In this document: positions 15,367-23,801 of the stretch, one piece after another
How the letters are laid out: each line of letters begins with the position of its first letter
Position numbering within the stretch: the stretch's first letter is position 1
Assembly: GCA_050012495.1 (NCBI GenBank)
Contig: JBEKHB010000010.1
Span: forward strand, 1 to 64,000
Source: BOG-1155 sp050012495
GTDB lineage: Bacteria > Desulfobacterota > Syntrophorhabdia > Syntrophorhabdales > WCHB1-27
Length of the DNA stretch: 64,000 nucleotides
Direction of reading: 5' to 3'
Position numbers and translations under genes: made by a program
Notes under the pieces: generated by a model
Databases searched by the model: none
The model's input: only the letters and a program-made list of their open reading frames with translations
Told to the model about the DNA's origin: nothing

Positions 15367-17501
15367 GAAAGGACCTCGACAGGGTGGACGCCCTCGCAAA
15401 GGTGCTCGGGACAGCCGGGTTCGCCCACGACCTGCGGATGGAAGGCATGCTCTTCGCGGCCGTGGTAAGGAGCACAAAACCCCATGCCCTGCTGGCCGGC
15501 ATCGATGTGTCGGGGGCCTACGCCGTGCCGGGGGTACTCCGCGTCGTGAGCTATAGGGATATCCCCGGTGAGAATACCTACGGCGCCATGCGTAAGGACC
15601 AGCCCTTTCTCGCCTCAAAGCGGGTCAGGCACGTGGGAGAGCCGATACTCATCGTCATAGGCGAGAATGAGGCCGCTGCCCGGAAAGGGGCGGCGCGGGT
15701 CAGGATCGACTATGGGGAGATCGATGCGGTCCTCGACCCCGCTGCGCCCGGGAAGGGTCAAACGCTCATCGGTAACATCCTGGCCTGTAAGAAGCTTCGG
15801 AAAGGCGATGTGGAGAAGGGCTTCGCGGAGTCCGACGTTGTCGTGGCCCACACGTACCGGACAACCTGGATCGACCATGCCTTCCTCGAAACCGAGGCGG
15901 GGATCGGGTACGCGGATGAAGACGGGCGGATCGTGATCAGATCGTCGACACAGAATATCCACTATAAGAGGGCGGAGATCAGCCGGCTCCTTGCCATGCC
16001 GGAAGAGCGCATCAGGGTTATCCAGGCAACGACGGGAGGAGGTTTCGGCGGGAAGCTCGATGTGACCGTCGAAGGCTTCCTCGCCCTGGCGGTCTATCTT
16101 CTCAAGCGTCCCGTATTCATGCGCTATACCAGGGAAGAGAGCTTCCTCTCCAACACGAAGCGGCACCCCCTCTCTATCGAGTACAAGACCGGGGCGCGGG
16201 CGGACGGCGTCCTGACCGCAGTGAAGGTGAATATTACGGGCGACACCGGGCCGTACGCCTCCTATGGCGATGCGGTCTGCCTGAGGGCCGCGGTCCACGC
16301 GACCGGACCCTACGACGTGGCGAACGTCTGGGCCGACAGCACGCTCTTCACCACGAACGGCCCCGTTTCCGGGGCCATGAGGGGTTTCGGCGTCCCCCAG
16401 CTCGCATTCGCCCACGAGTCGCAGCTCGACGAAGTGGCGGCCCTGCTGGGGATCGACCCGCTCGACATACGGATCAAAAACGGCCTGAGGCGGGGTTCGA
16501 TCACCGCCACCGGCCAGGTCCTTTCGGCGAGCGCCGGCTTTGTGGAGACCTTGAAGAGGGTCGAACCCTACTGGAGGGCGCGAAAAAAGCAGAAGAAGGG
16601 CTCAGGGTTCGGTCTCGGGTGCATGTATTACGGCATCGGCAATACGGGTATGGCCAATCCTGCCCATGCCCTGGTAGAGCTTGGCGAAGGGGGGAGGGTG
16701 ATCCTCCATACAGGGGCGTGCGAGATAGGCCAGGGGTCGGATACGGTCCTCCTCCAGATCCTCCTCGAAACCCTCGGGATGGCCCGGAGCGACGTGCTCC
16801 TCGACAGGGGCGACACGGACACGTCGAAGGATGCGGGATCATCGTCCGCGAGCCGGCAGACCTATGTCTCGGGAAAGGCGGTCCAGGAGGCCGCCCTCGG
16901 CTTGAGGGCGCTCCTCGACAAGGCCGGGTACTACAAGGGGAGGACGCTCGGGGACATCTATTGCGCCATGAAGGACGGAGGCAGACTCCTGTTCGACGGC
17001 TTCTTTGACCCGCCCGCCCCGGGCCTCGATGAGGCGACCGGCCAGGGCGTTCCTTACGCCACCTACGCCTTCGCCACCCACATGACGGAGGTCGAGGTGG
17101 AAGAGTCGACGGGCGCGTGCCGGGTGAAGCACGTCTATGCGGCCCATGATGTGGGAAAGGGCATAAACCCTAAGGGCATCAAAGGGCAGATATGCGGGGG
17201 GGTTGCCATGGGGATCGGGCTTGCCCTCATGGAGGAGTTCATTCCCGGCAAAACGGCATCCTTCGATACGTACTATATCCCTACCTCCATGGACATGCCG
17301 CGGGTGGACGTGTTCCTTGTCGAGGATGAGGAGCCTACGGGCCCCTTTGGCGCAAAAGGGGTGGGGGAGCCGGCGCTTATACCCCAGGCCGCGAGCGTCG
17401 TGAACGCCATCAGGGACGCGACCGGGGTCGCGGTGTACGAGCTGCCGTGTCACATGGAGCGGTTGAAAGGGCTGATGGAAAAGAAGCGGATGACACGATA
17501 A
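15357..17501 (+). CDS. Nicotinate dehydrogenase molybdopterin subunit, unsplit
   Basis: The 714-residue catalytic subunit of a xanthine-dehydrogenase-family hydroxylase inserts a water-derived oxygen at C6 of nicotinate. The cofactor-contact motif GGGFGGKLD is present near residues 223-231, AMRGFGVPQ follows, and the catalytic Glu671 sits in GVGEPALIPQ near the C-terminus. In E. barkeri this subunit is split into NdhL and NdhM with labile selenium. Here it is one chain, and no in-frame TGA suggests selenocysteine. Substrate assignment is inferred from the two nicotinate-pathway genes directly downstream (enamidase after 14 bp). Confidence 0.82.
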   Translation: MFIGKDLDRVDALAKVLGTAGFAHDLRMEGMLFAAVVRSTKPHALLAGIDVSGAYAVPGVLRVVSYRDIPGENTYGAMRKDQPFLASKRVRHVGEPILIVIGENEAAARKGAARVRIDYGEIDAVLDPAAPGKGQTLIGNILACKKLRKGDVEKGFAESDVVVAHTYRTTWIDHAFLETEAGIGYADEDGRIVIRSSTQNIHYKRAEISRLLAMPEERIRVIQATTGGGFGGKLDVTVEGFLALAVYLLKRPVFMRYTREESFLSNTKRHPLSIEYKTGARADGVLTAVKVNITGDTGPYASYGDAVCLRAAVHATGPYDVANVWADSTLFTTNGPVSGAMRGFGVPQLAFAHESQLDEVAALLGIDPLDIRIKNGLRRGSITATGQVLSASAGFVETLKRVEPYWRARKKQKKGSGFGLGCMYYGIGNTGMANPAHALVELGEGGRVILHTGACEIGQGSDTVLLQILLETLGMARSDVLLDRGDTDTSKDAGSSSASRQTYVSGKAVQEAALGLRALLDKAGYYKGRTLGDIYCAMKDGGRLLFDGFFDPPAPGLDEATGQGVPYATYAFATHMTEVEVEESTGACRVKHVYAAHDVGKGINPKGIKGQICGGVAMGIGLALMEEFIPGKTASFDTYYIPTSMDMPRVDVFLVEDEEPTGPFGAKGVGEPALIPQAASVVNAIRDATGVAVYELPCHMERLKGLMEKKRMTR

Positions 17502-17515
17502 GAGGAGGCAAAGCC

Positions 17516-18667
17516 ATGAGACTGGTCTTAACGAATGTGGGGACTCTATTTACCGGCGACATCAGGGCGCCTATCCAGGAAGGCCCTCTTTCCATCGTCA
17601 TCGAAGACGGGCGGATACAGGCCGTCGAGAAGGGGCGGAACGGCGGGGGCGACAGGACGATCGATGTGAACGGGATGACCGTGTGCCCCGGGCTCATCGA
17701 TTCCCACGTGCACCCGGTCTTCGGCGACTTTACCCCGAGGCAGAATCAGCTCGGCTTCATCGAGAGCAGCCTGCACGGCGGGGTTACGTCCATGATCTCC
17801 GCGGGTGAGGTCCATTTGCCGGGCAGACCCAAGGACAGGCAGGGGACAAAGGCCCTCGCGCTGCTCGCCCACAAATCGTTCGCGGCGAGCCGTCCGGGCG
17901 GGGTGAAGGTCTATGGCGGCGCCTTGATCCTGGAGAAGGGGCTTCTGGAGGAGGATTTCAAGGAGCTCGCGGCCGAGGGCGTCTGGCTCGTGGGCGAAAT
18001 CGGCCTCGGCACGGTGAAAACGGCCTCCGAGGCGCGCGAGATGGCTGAGTGGGCAAAGAGATACGGCATGAAGGTGCTCATGCACGTGGGCGGGACATCG
18101 ATCCCGGGAAGCTCGACCGTCACGTGCGATGACGTGCTTGAGGTAAGGCCGACGGTGGTCTGCCATCTCAACGGCGGGCCGACGAGCATTCCCGTCCCCG
18201 AGGCGAAGCGGGTGATGGAGCGGTCGGAAAGCGCCATCGAGATCGTCCACTGCGGAAATCCCAAATCAGCGGTGGAGGTGACGACGTTCCTGAAAGAGAA
18301 AGGCGATCTTTCCCGCCTCATCATCGGGAACGACGCGCCTTCCGGCACGGGCGTCGTGCCCCTCGGCATATGGAGGATGATCAATTTGATCTCCTCTTTC
18401 TGCGATATCCCTGCCCAGATCGCTGTCTGCTGCGCCACGGGCAACACGAAGGCTGTCTTTTCCCTGGCCCAGGGGTTGGTGAGAGCAGGAGAGGCCGCGG
18501 ATTTGCAGGTGATCGATGCGCCCATGGGGTCGGCGGGGACGGACGCCAAAGGGGCCATCGAGATAGGCGACATTCCGGGCGTCGCAGCCGTTCTGGTAGA
18601 CGGCGTGATCAAGGTGGAAGTGAGCAGGAATACACCGCCGCCGGTGAGGCGGATAGCAATGGCCTAG
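17516..18667 (+). CDS. ena: Enamidase (1,4,5,6-tetrahydro-6-oxonicotinate hydrolase)
   Basis: The 383-residue amidohydrolase closely follows E. barkeri enamidase as I remember it, including the blocks SSLHGGVTSMISAGE, VKVYGGALILEKGL, HVGGTSIPGSSTVT and GNDAPSGTG. Metal ligands are all visible: His64 and His66 (DSHVH), Glu161 (GEIGLG), His190, His217 and Asp273. The enzyme opens the reduced ring and releases ammonia and 2-formylglutarate in the cytoplasm. GAGGAGG lies before the ATG. Together with the reductase gene downstream, it is the strongest evidence that the cluster degrades nicotinate. Confidence 0.93.
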   Translation: MRLVLTNVGTLFTGDIRAPIQEGPLSIVIEDGRIQAVEKGRNGGGDRTIDVNGMTVCPGLIDSHVHPVFGDFTPRQNQLGFIESSLHGGVTSMISAGEVHLPGRPKDRQGTKALALLAHKSFAASRPGGVKVYGGALILEKGLLEEDFKELAAEGVWLVGEIGLGTVKTASEAREMAEWAKRYGMKVLMHVGGTSIPGSSTVTCDDVLEVRPTVVCHLNGGPTSIPVPEAKRVMERSESAIEIVHCGNPKSAVEVTTFLKEKGDLSRLIIGNDAPSGTGVVPLGIWRMINLISSFCDIPAQIAVCCATGNTKAVFSLAQGLVRAGEAADLQVIDAPMGSAGTDAKGAIEIGDIPGVAAVLVDGVIKVEVSRNTPPPVRRIAMA

Positions 18668-18728
18668 ACAGAAAAGAAGGGCGGCGTGCAGGCAGCGCTT
18701 AACCGGCGGTCGTAACGGGAGAGACGCG

Positions 18729-20243
18729 ATGAAGATCGACCTGATCAAATGCAAGGGCTGCGGGATATGCGGGGAGGTCTGTCCTCTCGGCATTCTCTCC
18801 GTCGAGGGGAAGAAGGTGCGGATGGGGGAGGGCTGCGTCGAGTGCAGGACGTGCATGAAGGTCTGCCCCAAGGACGTGTTTACCCCGGACGCACACGATG
18901 CGACACCCGTCTGCACTGCCTGTCCCATTGCCTGCAGGATACCGGAGGGTTGTTTGGGCGCCTGCATGCGCTACTGCAACGAGGCGGGCGCCATCAGCCG
19001 AAAGGCCAGGGTCCACTCCTACGAAGAGGTGGCCGACATGGTGGAGTCCGCGGATGCGTCCCTCATCGGGCGGCCGCTCCTCACCGGCATCGGCTCGGGC
19101 ACCACCTATCCTGACTTCAGACCTTCCCCTTTCATCGTAAGCGGCGTAAGGGACGGCATCGACATCGTCACGGTGGTGACGGAAGCCCCTTTAAGCTACA
19201 GCGGGATGAAGGTAAAGATAGATACGGACCGCTTCGTGGGGGAAGAAGCGCGGCGCATCTATGTGAAACGCAAGGGGAAACGGCACATAGGCCATCTCTG
19301 TACCGAAGAGTACGGCTCAAAAATGCTTTCCCTCGGAGGGGTCAACACGCTCACCTCAAAAGACGGACTATTCGCAGCCAGGGTTATGCTGGAGCTGCTC
19401 CGGGGCCGGTGGGTCACCATGGAGATCGAGGACGGGTCTACCATCGAGATCGCCCTCGGCGAGGCGCCGCGGATCGACGGGGCGCCGGAGGAACGGATGC
19501 GGGTGGGCTGCGGCAGCGCGGTATCGGGGCTGTTTGCGCCGTATATGGCCCGTGCCGCGGACGAGGTGATCGTCCTCGACGGCCACATCACCGCCCTTTT
19601 TACCGAGCATCCGGCAGGAAAACATATCGGCAAACCCCGGTCGGGCGTGTCGATAGTCGGCCGGAAGAGTACCGACGGCAGGTACTTCGTCGGCAAGGGG
19701 AAGGGGTGGGGCGGCACCGACATCACCGAGCCCCTGGAGGTGATATCCGGGATAGACGCGGAGGATCTGCGGGAGGGCATGAGCCTCCTCGTCACGGAGA
19801 CGACAGGCCGCAACGTCGCCTTCTACAGGATGAGGAAGGGCGCCCTCGCAAGGGAGGAGCCGACCCCCGAGGCAACGGAATTCATCGAGGTGCTGCGCGA
19901 CTCCTGTGAATTCGCGACGGTCAGCGCGGTTTTCGCGGCCGGCGTGGGCGGGTCGGCGCGGGCCGGTGTGACGAAGAACCCCATAAAGCTGACGAGGGCG
20001 GTGCACGAGGGCAGGGTGGCGATCACTATAGGAGGAGCGCGGCCCTTCATCTTTCCCGGAGGAGGCATAAATTTCCTGGTGGATGTGGGAAAGATCAGGC
20101 ACGGCAGCATCTACCTTTCTCCCACACCGTCATTCGTGCTGCCCGTGGAGTATACGATGCGAAGGGACACGTTTGCCGACATCGGGGGCCACATCGATTC
20201 GATAGAGCCCATAGAAAAAGTACTGAATCGCAAAGGGCGCTAG
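18729..20243 (+). CDS. hnr: 6-Hydroxynicotinate reductase, Fe-S flavoprotein
   Basis: The 504-residue protein has an N-terminal double [4Fe-4S] ferredoxin domain: Cys8, 11, 14, 18 (CKGCGICGEVC) and Cys36, 39, 42, 46 (CVECRTCMKVC). A further Cys-rich segment follows at Cys62, 65, 69, 75, 79 and 83. The E. barkeri enzyme has two [4Fe-4S] clusters, one [2Fe-2S] cluster and a covalently bound flavin, which fits this Cys count. The long C-terminal region should hold the flavin and substrate. It reduces 6-hydroxynicotinate to 1,4,5,6-tetrahydro-6-oxonicotinate using reduced ferredoxin. The next gene follows with no gap. Confidence 0.88.
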   Translation: MKIDLIKCKGCGICGEVCPLGILSVEGKKVRMGEGCVECRTCMKVCPKDVFTPDAHDATPVCTACPIACRIPEGCLGACMRYCNEAGAISRKARVHSYEEVADMVESADASLIGRPLLTGIGSGTTYPDFRPSPFIVSGVRDGIDIVTVVTEAPLSYSGMKVKIDTDRFVGEEARRIYVKRKGKRHIGHLCTEEYGSKMLSLGGVNTLTSKDGLFAARVMLELLRGRWVTMEIEDGSTIEIALGEAPRIDGAPEERMRVGCGSAVSGLFAPYMARAADEVIVLDGHITALFTEHPAGKHIGKPRSGVSIVGRKSTDGRYFVGKGKGWGGTDITEPLEVISGIDAEDLREGMSLLVTETTGRNVAFYRMRKGALAREEPTPEATEFIEVLRDSCEFATVSAVFAAGVGGSARAGVTKNPIKLTRAVHEGRVAITIGGARPFIFPGGGINFLVDVGKIRHGSIYLSPTPSFVLPVEYTMRRDTFADIGGHIDSIEPIEKVLNRKGR

Positions 20244-21095
20244 ATGCTGATCGAGGTGGGCCCGGCCACACTGGTGCTGGCGGGAGAAAAGGGGGGAGAG
20301 GTCTTTCCTTTCGAGCGTCGGGAGATTGAAGCGTACGTGGCGCGGATCCTTCACGAGATCGGGGAAGCCCTCCCTATTCTCAGGCAGAAGGCTTACAGGA
20401 TCAAGAACATGGACTACCTCCCGGAGCCGGCGCGGAGGATGATCAGGGCGGTCAAGGCTATCGACGAGGAGACGCTGACGCCCATGGCCGCGGTGGCCGG
20501 CGCGGTCGCCGACCTCGTCAAAGAGCATCTCTCCTCATCAGGGGAGATCGACCTCCTCTCCGTAAATAACGGCGGCGACATATCCATATGCAACAGGTCG
20601 GGCCGGGCGATGACCATAGGCATAGGGGATATAGGAAGCCGCATGCCTACGCCCTACGTGCTGAAGGTGGGGGCCTTGCGCTCTTTTGGAGTGGCGACGA
20701 GCGGCTTCGGCGGAAGGAGCTTTACCCTCGGCCTTGCGGACATAGTCAGCGTCCTGGCCGATTCGGCCGCCCTCGCGGATGCCGCGGCCACGCTCATCGC
20801 GAACAGGACCAGGTCGGAGGCGGCCGGGGTCGTGCGGCGAAGGGCGCGGGAATTAGACCCGCTCACCGATATACCGGACGAGCTCGTGACCGTTGACAGG
20901 GGTTGTCTCAACACGGAGGCGGTCGTTGCCGCCGTGATAAACGGCAAGGAAGAGGCGGAAAAACTGAAATCGGCGGGGGTCATCAGAGACGCCGTCGTTA
21001 TCCTGAAAGGGTACATGATGCACACGCTCGACGAGAAGAGCACGATAAAACTGGAGGTGTCCCATGGAAGTGAGGAAAATCGTGACCGTTGTTGA
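20244..21095 (+). CDS. UPF0280 family protein (ApbE-like fold)
   Basis: The 283-residue product starts at the base after the hnr stop codon. It resembles the UPF0280 family, a distant relative of ApbE flavin transferases: SVNNGGDISIC (about 111-121), IGIGDIG, GVATSGFGGRSFTLGLADIVSVLADSA (about 149-175, the ApbE-like SGxx..THI/DP region in modified form), ADAAATLIAN. The function of the family is unproven. The hnr product is thought to carry covalent flavin, so a role in flavin attachment to Hnr is an attractive inference. It overlaps the next gene by 32 bp. Confidence 0.75.
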   Translation: MLIEVGPATLVLAGEKGGEVFPFERREIEAYVARILHEIGEALPILRQKAYRIKNMDYLPEPARRMIRAVKAIDEETLTPMAAVAGAVADLVKEHLSSSGEIDLLSVNNGGDISICNRSGRAMTIGIGDIGSRMPTPYVLKVGALRSFGVATSGFGGRSFTLGLADIVSVLADSAALADAAATLIANRTRSEAAGVVRRRARELDPLTDIPDELVTVDRGCLNTEAVVAAVINGKEEAEKLKSAGVIRDAVVILKGYMMHTLDEKSTIKLEVSHGSEENRDRC

Positions 21096-21636
21096 GGACA
21101 TATTCATCGACGGCGCCAAAAGGGCCGAGAAGCCGGTCCGAAAGGCGGCGGCCATCGCCGTCATAAAAAACCCCTATGCGGGCGTATACCAGGAAGACCT
21201 GACGGTCCTCATCGATGACGGGGAGGAACTGGGAAGGGTCCTTGGCGAGAGGGCGGTTGCCGCGCTGGAAGGGAGGAAACCCGAGAGTTACGGAAAGGCC
21301 GCGATAGTCGGGGAAAATGGTGAGTATGAGCATGCGGCGGCCCTGCTCCATCCAAAGCTTGGTACGCCTTTAAGGAATGCGGTGGGCGGTGGAAAGGCCA
21401 TCATCCCTTCCGTCAAGAAGATCGGAAGGATGGGGGACGGGATAGATATCCCCCTTCACTTCAAGGACGCCGCCTTTGTGCGGTCCCACTTCGACGGCAT
21501 GACCGTCTCGGTGAACGACGCGCCGAAGGGTGATGAGATCCTCGTTGCCGTTGCCGTCACCGCCGGGGGAAGACCGCATGCCCGGGTGGGCGGACTGAAG
21601 AAGGAAGAGGCCAAGGGAGAGGACGGGCTGAGATAG
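21064..21636 (+). CDS. PF06684 family protein (amino acid synthesis family)
   Basis: The 190-residue product matches the PF06684 family, whose amino-acid-synthesis label is not backed by biochemistry I know of. Recognisable parts are RKAAAIAVIKNPYAGVYQED (about 24-43), YGKAAIVGENGEYEHAAALL (about 77-96), GGGKAIIPSVKKIG and FDGMTVSVNDAPKGDEILVAVAVT (about 138-161). It is the last gene of the cluster and overlaps UPF0280, so co-expression is certain if the operon is read through. It could act on a ring-reduced intermediate or help the reductase. Function is unknown. Confidence 0.75.
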   Translation: MEVRKIVTVVEDIFIDGAKRAEKPVRKAAAIAVIKNPYAGVYQEDLTVLIDDGEELGRVLGERAVAALEGRKPESYGKAAIVGENGEYEHAAALLHPKLGTPLRNAVGGGKAIIPSVKKIGRMGDGIDIPLHFKDAAFVRSHFDGMTVSVNDAPKGDEILVAVAVTAGGRPHARVGGLKKEEAKGEDGLR

Positions 21637-21656
21637 GGCGTCTTTCTTGTCTCGTC

Positions 21657-22049
21657 CTATCGCACAGGGCGGAGCAGGTACTTTTCCACGGCCGCGAGGC
21701 CCCTCGCCAGCGGGGTTTGGGCTGCAAAGAGCGCACAAAGCACCCCCACCGTATTCGCCGCCATATCGGCATACTCAAACGTGCGATACCCGGTCATGCG
21801 CTGGAGATATTCCATGGCGACGCCAAGAAAGATAAAGGTAATTCCTATTGTCCATCGTACCCGGTTCTTGACGTAGATCAGGCTGAACCAGAAGGTGAGG
21901 ATAAAATAGGCCACAGCGTGCTCGACTTTGTCGCCCCCCTGAATATGCGTCAGGTCTGGGGGGTTTCGCATCAACGAAGCGTACACGACGAGCCCTATCA
22001 ACAAGAAGCCGATGGCGATCCAGAAATGTGCAAATCTCAGTTTTTCCAA
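21657..22049 (-). CDS. VanZ-like membrane protein
   Basis: The 130-residue product has about four hydrophobic helices and the VanZ-family motif: DKVEHAVAYFILTFWFSL (about 40-57), GVAMEYLQRMTGYRTFEYADMAANTVG (about 76-102, with the usual Glu-x-x-Q and D-x-x-xN pattern). The role of VanZ proteins is unclear; some reduce teicoplanin sensitivity. Its start lies within the end of the Sir2 gene (13-bp overlap), so the two form a small minus-strand operon convergent with the nicotinate cluster. Confidence 0.8.
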   Translation of the reverse strand: MEKLRFAHFWIAIGFLLIGLVVYASLMRNPPDLTHIQGGDKVEHAVAYFILTFWFSLIYVKNRVRWTIGITFIFLGVAMEYLQRMTGYRTFEYADMAANTVGVLCALFAAQTPLARGLAAVEKYLLRPVR

Positions 22050-22828
22050 TGGGTCACTCCTCCCAGAAGCTGTCTTACATGGGTGAGAATCGCCGCCATC
22101 ACCGGACCCGCCTGATCATGGATGATCAGGTCGGCCAGGTTGTCACACGCAGTCTGATCGCGATTGACGATAACCAGCTTCGCCCCTGCCCGTTTTGCGA
22201 CCACCGGCATGGCGGCGGCAGGATGGACGACGAGAGACGAACCGACAACGATGAAGAGATCGCAGGACTCCGACCGCCGGTATGCTTCCGTCGTTTCCCT
22301 TTCCGGCATGGCCTGGCCAAAAGAGATGGTGGCCGGCTTGAGGAGCCCCCCGCACGCCTCGCACCGGGGGGCTTTTTCTTCTTTCGAGAGACGGGCCTGT
22401 ACCGCGTCCCGCTCATACCTCGTGCCGCAGTCCAGGCATGTCACATGCATGGCTGTCCCGTGCAGCTCCAGCACCAATTCCTGCGAATTGCCTGCCTTGA
22501 AGTGAAGACCGTCGATATTTTGCGTGATCAGGCAGTCGAGTTTCCCCAGGTTCTCCAGCTCGGCGATTGCCAGGTGGCCTGCGTTGGGCAGGGCGTTCTT
22601 CATGGAATCATACATTTCGGTCGCCATCCGCCAGTACGTTTGCCGGGACCCTTCACTGGAAAGAAACCGCCCGAAGTCGAAGTCCTCGGGGTCATACTTA
22701 TCCCACACACCTCCGGGACTCCGGAAATCAGGAATACCCGACTCGGTGCTCATGCCGGCGCCGACAAAGACGACCACCTTCTTTGAATCGGCGATCCATT
22801 GGGCGACCCTTTCGATCTTTTCCTTCAT
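22037..22828 (-). CDS. Sir2 NAD-dependent protein deacylase
   Basis: The 263-residue sirtuin has FVGAGMSTESGIPDFR (about 21-36), TQNIDGLH (about 102-109), the catalytic His in ELHGT (about 120) and a zinc site CLDC...CEAC (about 131-134 and 156-159), then GSSLVVHPAA. It removes acyl groups from protein lysines, consuming NAD and releasing nicotinamide. In acyl-CoA-metabolising anaerobes it is plausible housekeeping for lysine acylation. Its position next to a nicotinate cluster is suggestive but may be chance, since the strands differ. Confidence 0.9.
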   Translation of the reverse strand: MKEKIERVAQWIADSKKVVVFVGAGMSTESGIPDFRSPGGVWDKYDPEDFDFGRFLSSEGSRQTYWRMATEMYDSMKNALPNAGHLAIAELENLGKLDCLITQNIDGLHFKAGNSQELVLELHGTAMHVTCLDCGTRYERDAVQARLSKEEKAPRCEACGGLLKPATISFGQAMPERETTEAYRRSESCDLFIVVGSSLVVHPAAAMPVVAKRAGAKLVIVNRDQTACDNLADLIIHDQAGPVMAAILTHVRQLLGGVTHWKN

Positions 22829-22903
22829 CCCCGCCTCCTTGCGCCTACCGCGGCTGTCTCATTGGGTCAGACGGCCGGATGCGCGTCTTCGTGCCCCGGG
22901 GGC

Positions 22904-23755
22904 TCAATCCGCAGTGATCCGCTCGGGAGCGGTGTAAATGTTTGCGGACCCCGGTCTCAGGAAGCCAACGAGCGTGATATTCAGCCCCTGGGCGAGGTCG
23001 ATGGCCAACGATGTGGGGGCGGAGGCCCCGGCAATAATCTCGACGCCGAGGCGGGCCGCCTTCTGGACCATCTCGTAACCGAGCCTGGAGCTGAGGACGG
23101 CCGCCTTCACTTTCTCCCCTTTTTTTTCAAACAGCACACGACCTATGGCCTTGTCGAGGGCATTGTGTCGCCCCACGTCCTCCGACGAAGCGAGGAGGTG
23201 ACCTTCCCCGTCGAAGAGGGCGGCCGCATGGGTGGCTCCCGTCGCGTAAAAGACCGGCTGGTGCGCTTCCATGGCCTTCTGCATGTCGAAAACCTGGGAG
23301 AGCCCCATGCTTACCGTCTCGTCGCTTTTTGCGAGAGCGATACAAATATCGGAGAGCAATTCCTTGCCGCAGATACCGCAACTTGCGTAGACGATGCCGC
23401 CTCTCCTCCTTGCCGGCGCCGCGGGGCCCCGTCTCCCCGGGGACAGATAGACGTTCACGCGGTTCGTCGAATCGACGCAATGGTTGACACTGAGGACATC
23501 GTCAAATGAGGAGATCACGCCCTCGGTCAAGCAGAGGCCGAGGGCCAGAAATATATCCTCCCCCGGCATGCGCATGGTCAGATAGTACGGCTCGTCATCG
23601 ATCGTTATCTCAAGGGGTTCTTCAACACAGACGGTGTCGTCGGCGACACGGACGGACCGGTCCCGGCACCTTGTCGTCCCGACCTGTGTAGTCGCCTCCG
23701 GCGCAGGCTTACCCGCGGCCGCGGCATCGGCTCTCCGTTGATCCATACGCGCCAT
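22904..23755 (-). CDS. fdhD: FdhD sulfurtransferase for molybdoenzymes
   Basis: The 283-residue product shows EEPLEITIDDEPYYLTMRMPGED (about 45-67, in part), the redox-active CGIC motif in YASCGICGKE (about 125), FYATGATHAAAL and the conserved SSEDVGRHNALDK (about 188-200). FdhD transfers sulfur from IscS to the molybdenum cofactor of formate dehydrogenase. Its presence implies a formate dehydrogenase elsewhere in the genome. Whether it also serves the Mo hydroxylase of the nicotinate cluster is unknown; XdhC-type proteins usually do that and none is seen here. Confidence 0.9.
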   Translation of the reverse strand: MARMDQRRADAAAAGKPAPEATTQVGTTRCRDRSVRVADDTVCVEEPLEITIDDEPYYLTMRMPGEDIFLALGLCLTEGVISSFDDVLSVNHCVDSTNRVNVYLSPGRRGPAAPARRRGGIVYASCGICGKELLSDICIALAKSDETVSMGLSQVFDMQKAMEAHQPVFYATGATHAAALFDGEGHLLASSEDVGRHNALDKAIGRVLFEKKGEKVKAAVLSSRLGYEMVQKAARLGVEIIAGASAPTSLAIDLAQGLNITLVGFLRPGSANIYTAPERITAD

Positions 23756-23801
23756 AGTGTAGATTATACCGCCTGGAGATTCAAGCGCCGAGTGATGAGT
23801 G

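Noticed and set aside
15357..17501. Selenocysteine or split-subunit arrangement of the nicotinate dehydrogenase catalytic subunit
   Set aside because: The reading frame is continuous over 714 codons with both halves of the family motifs, so there is no split and no in-frame TGA.
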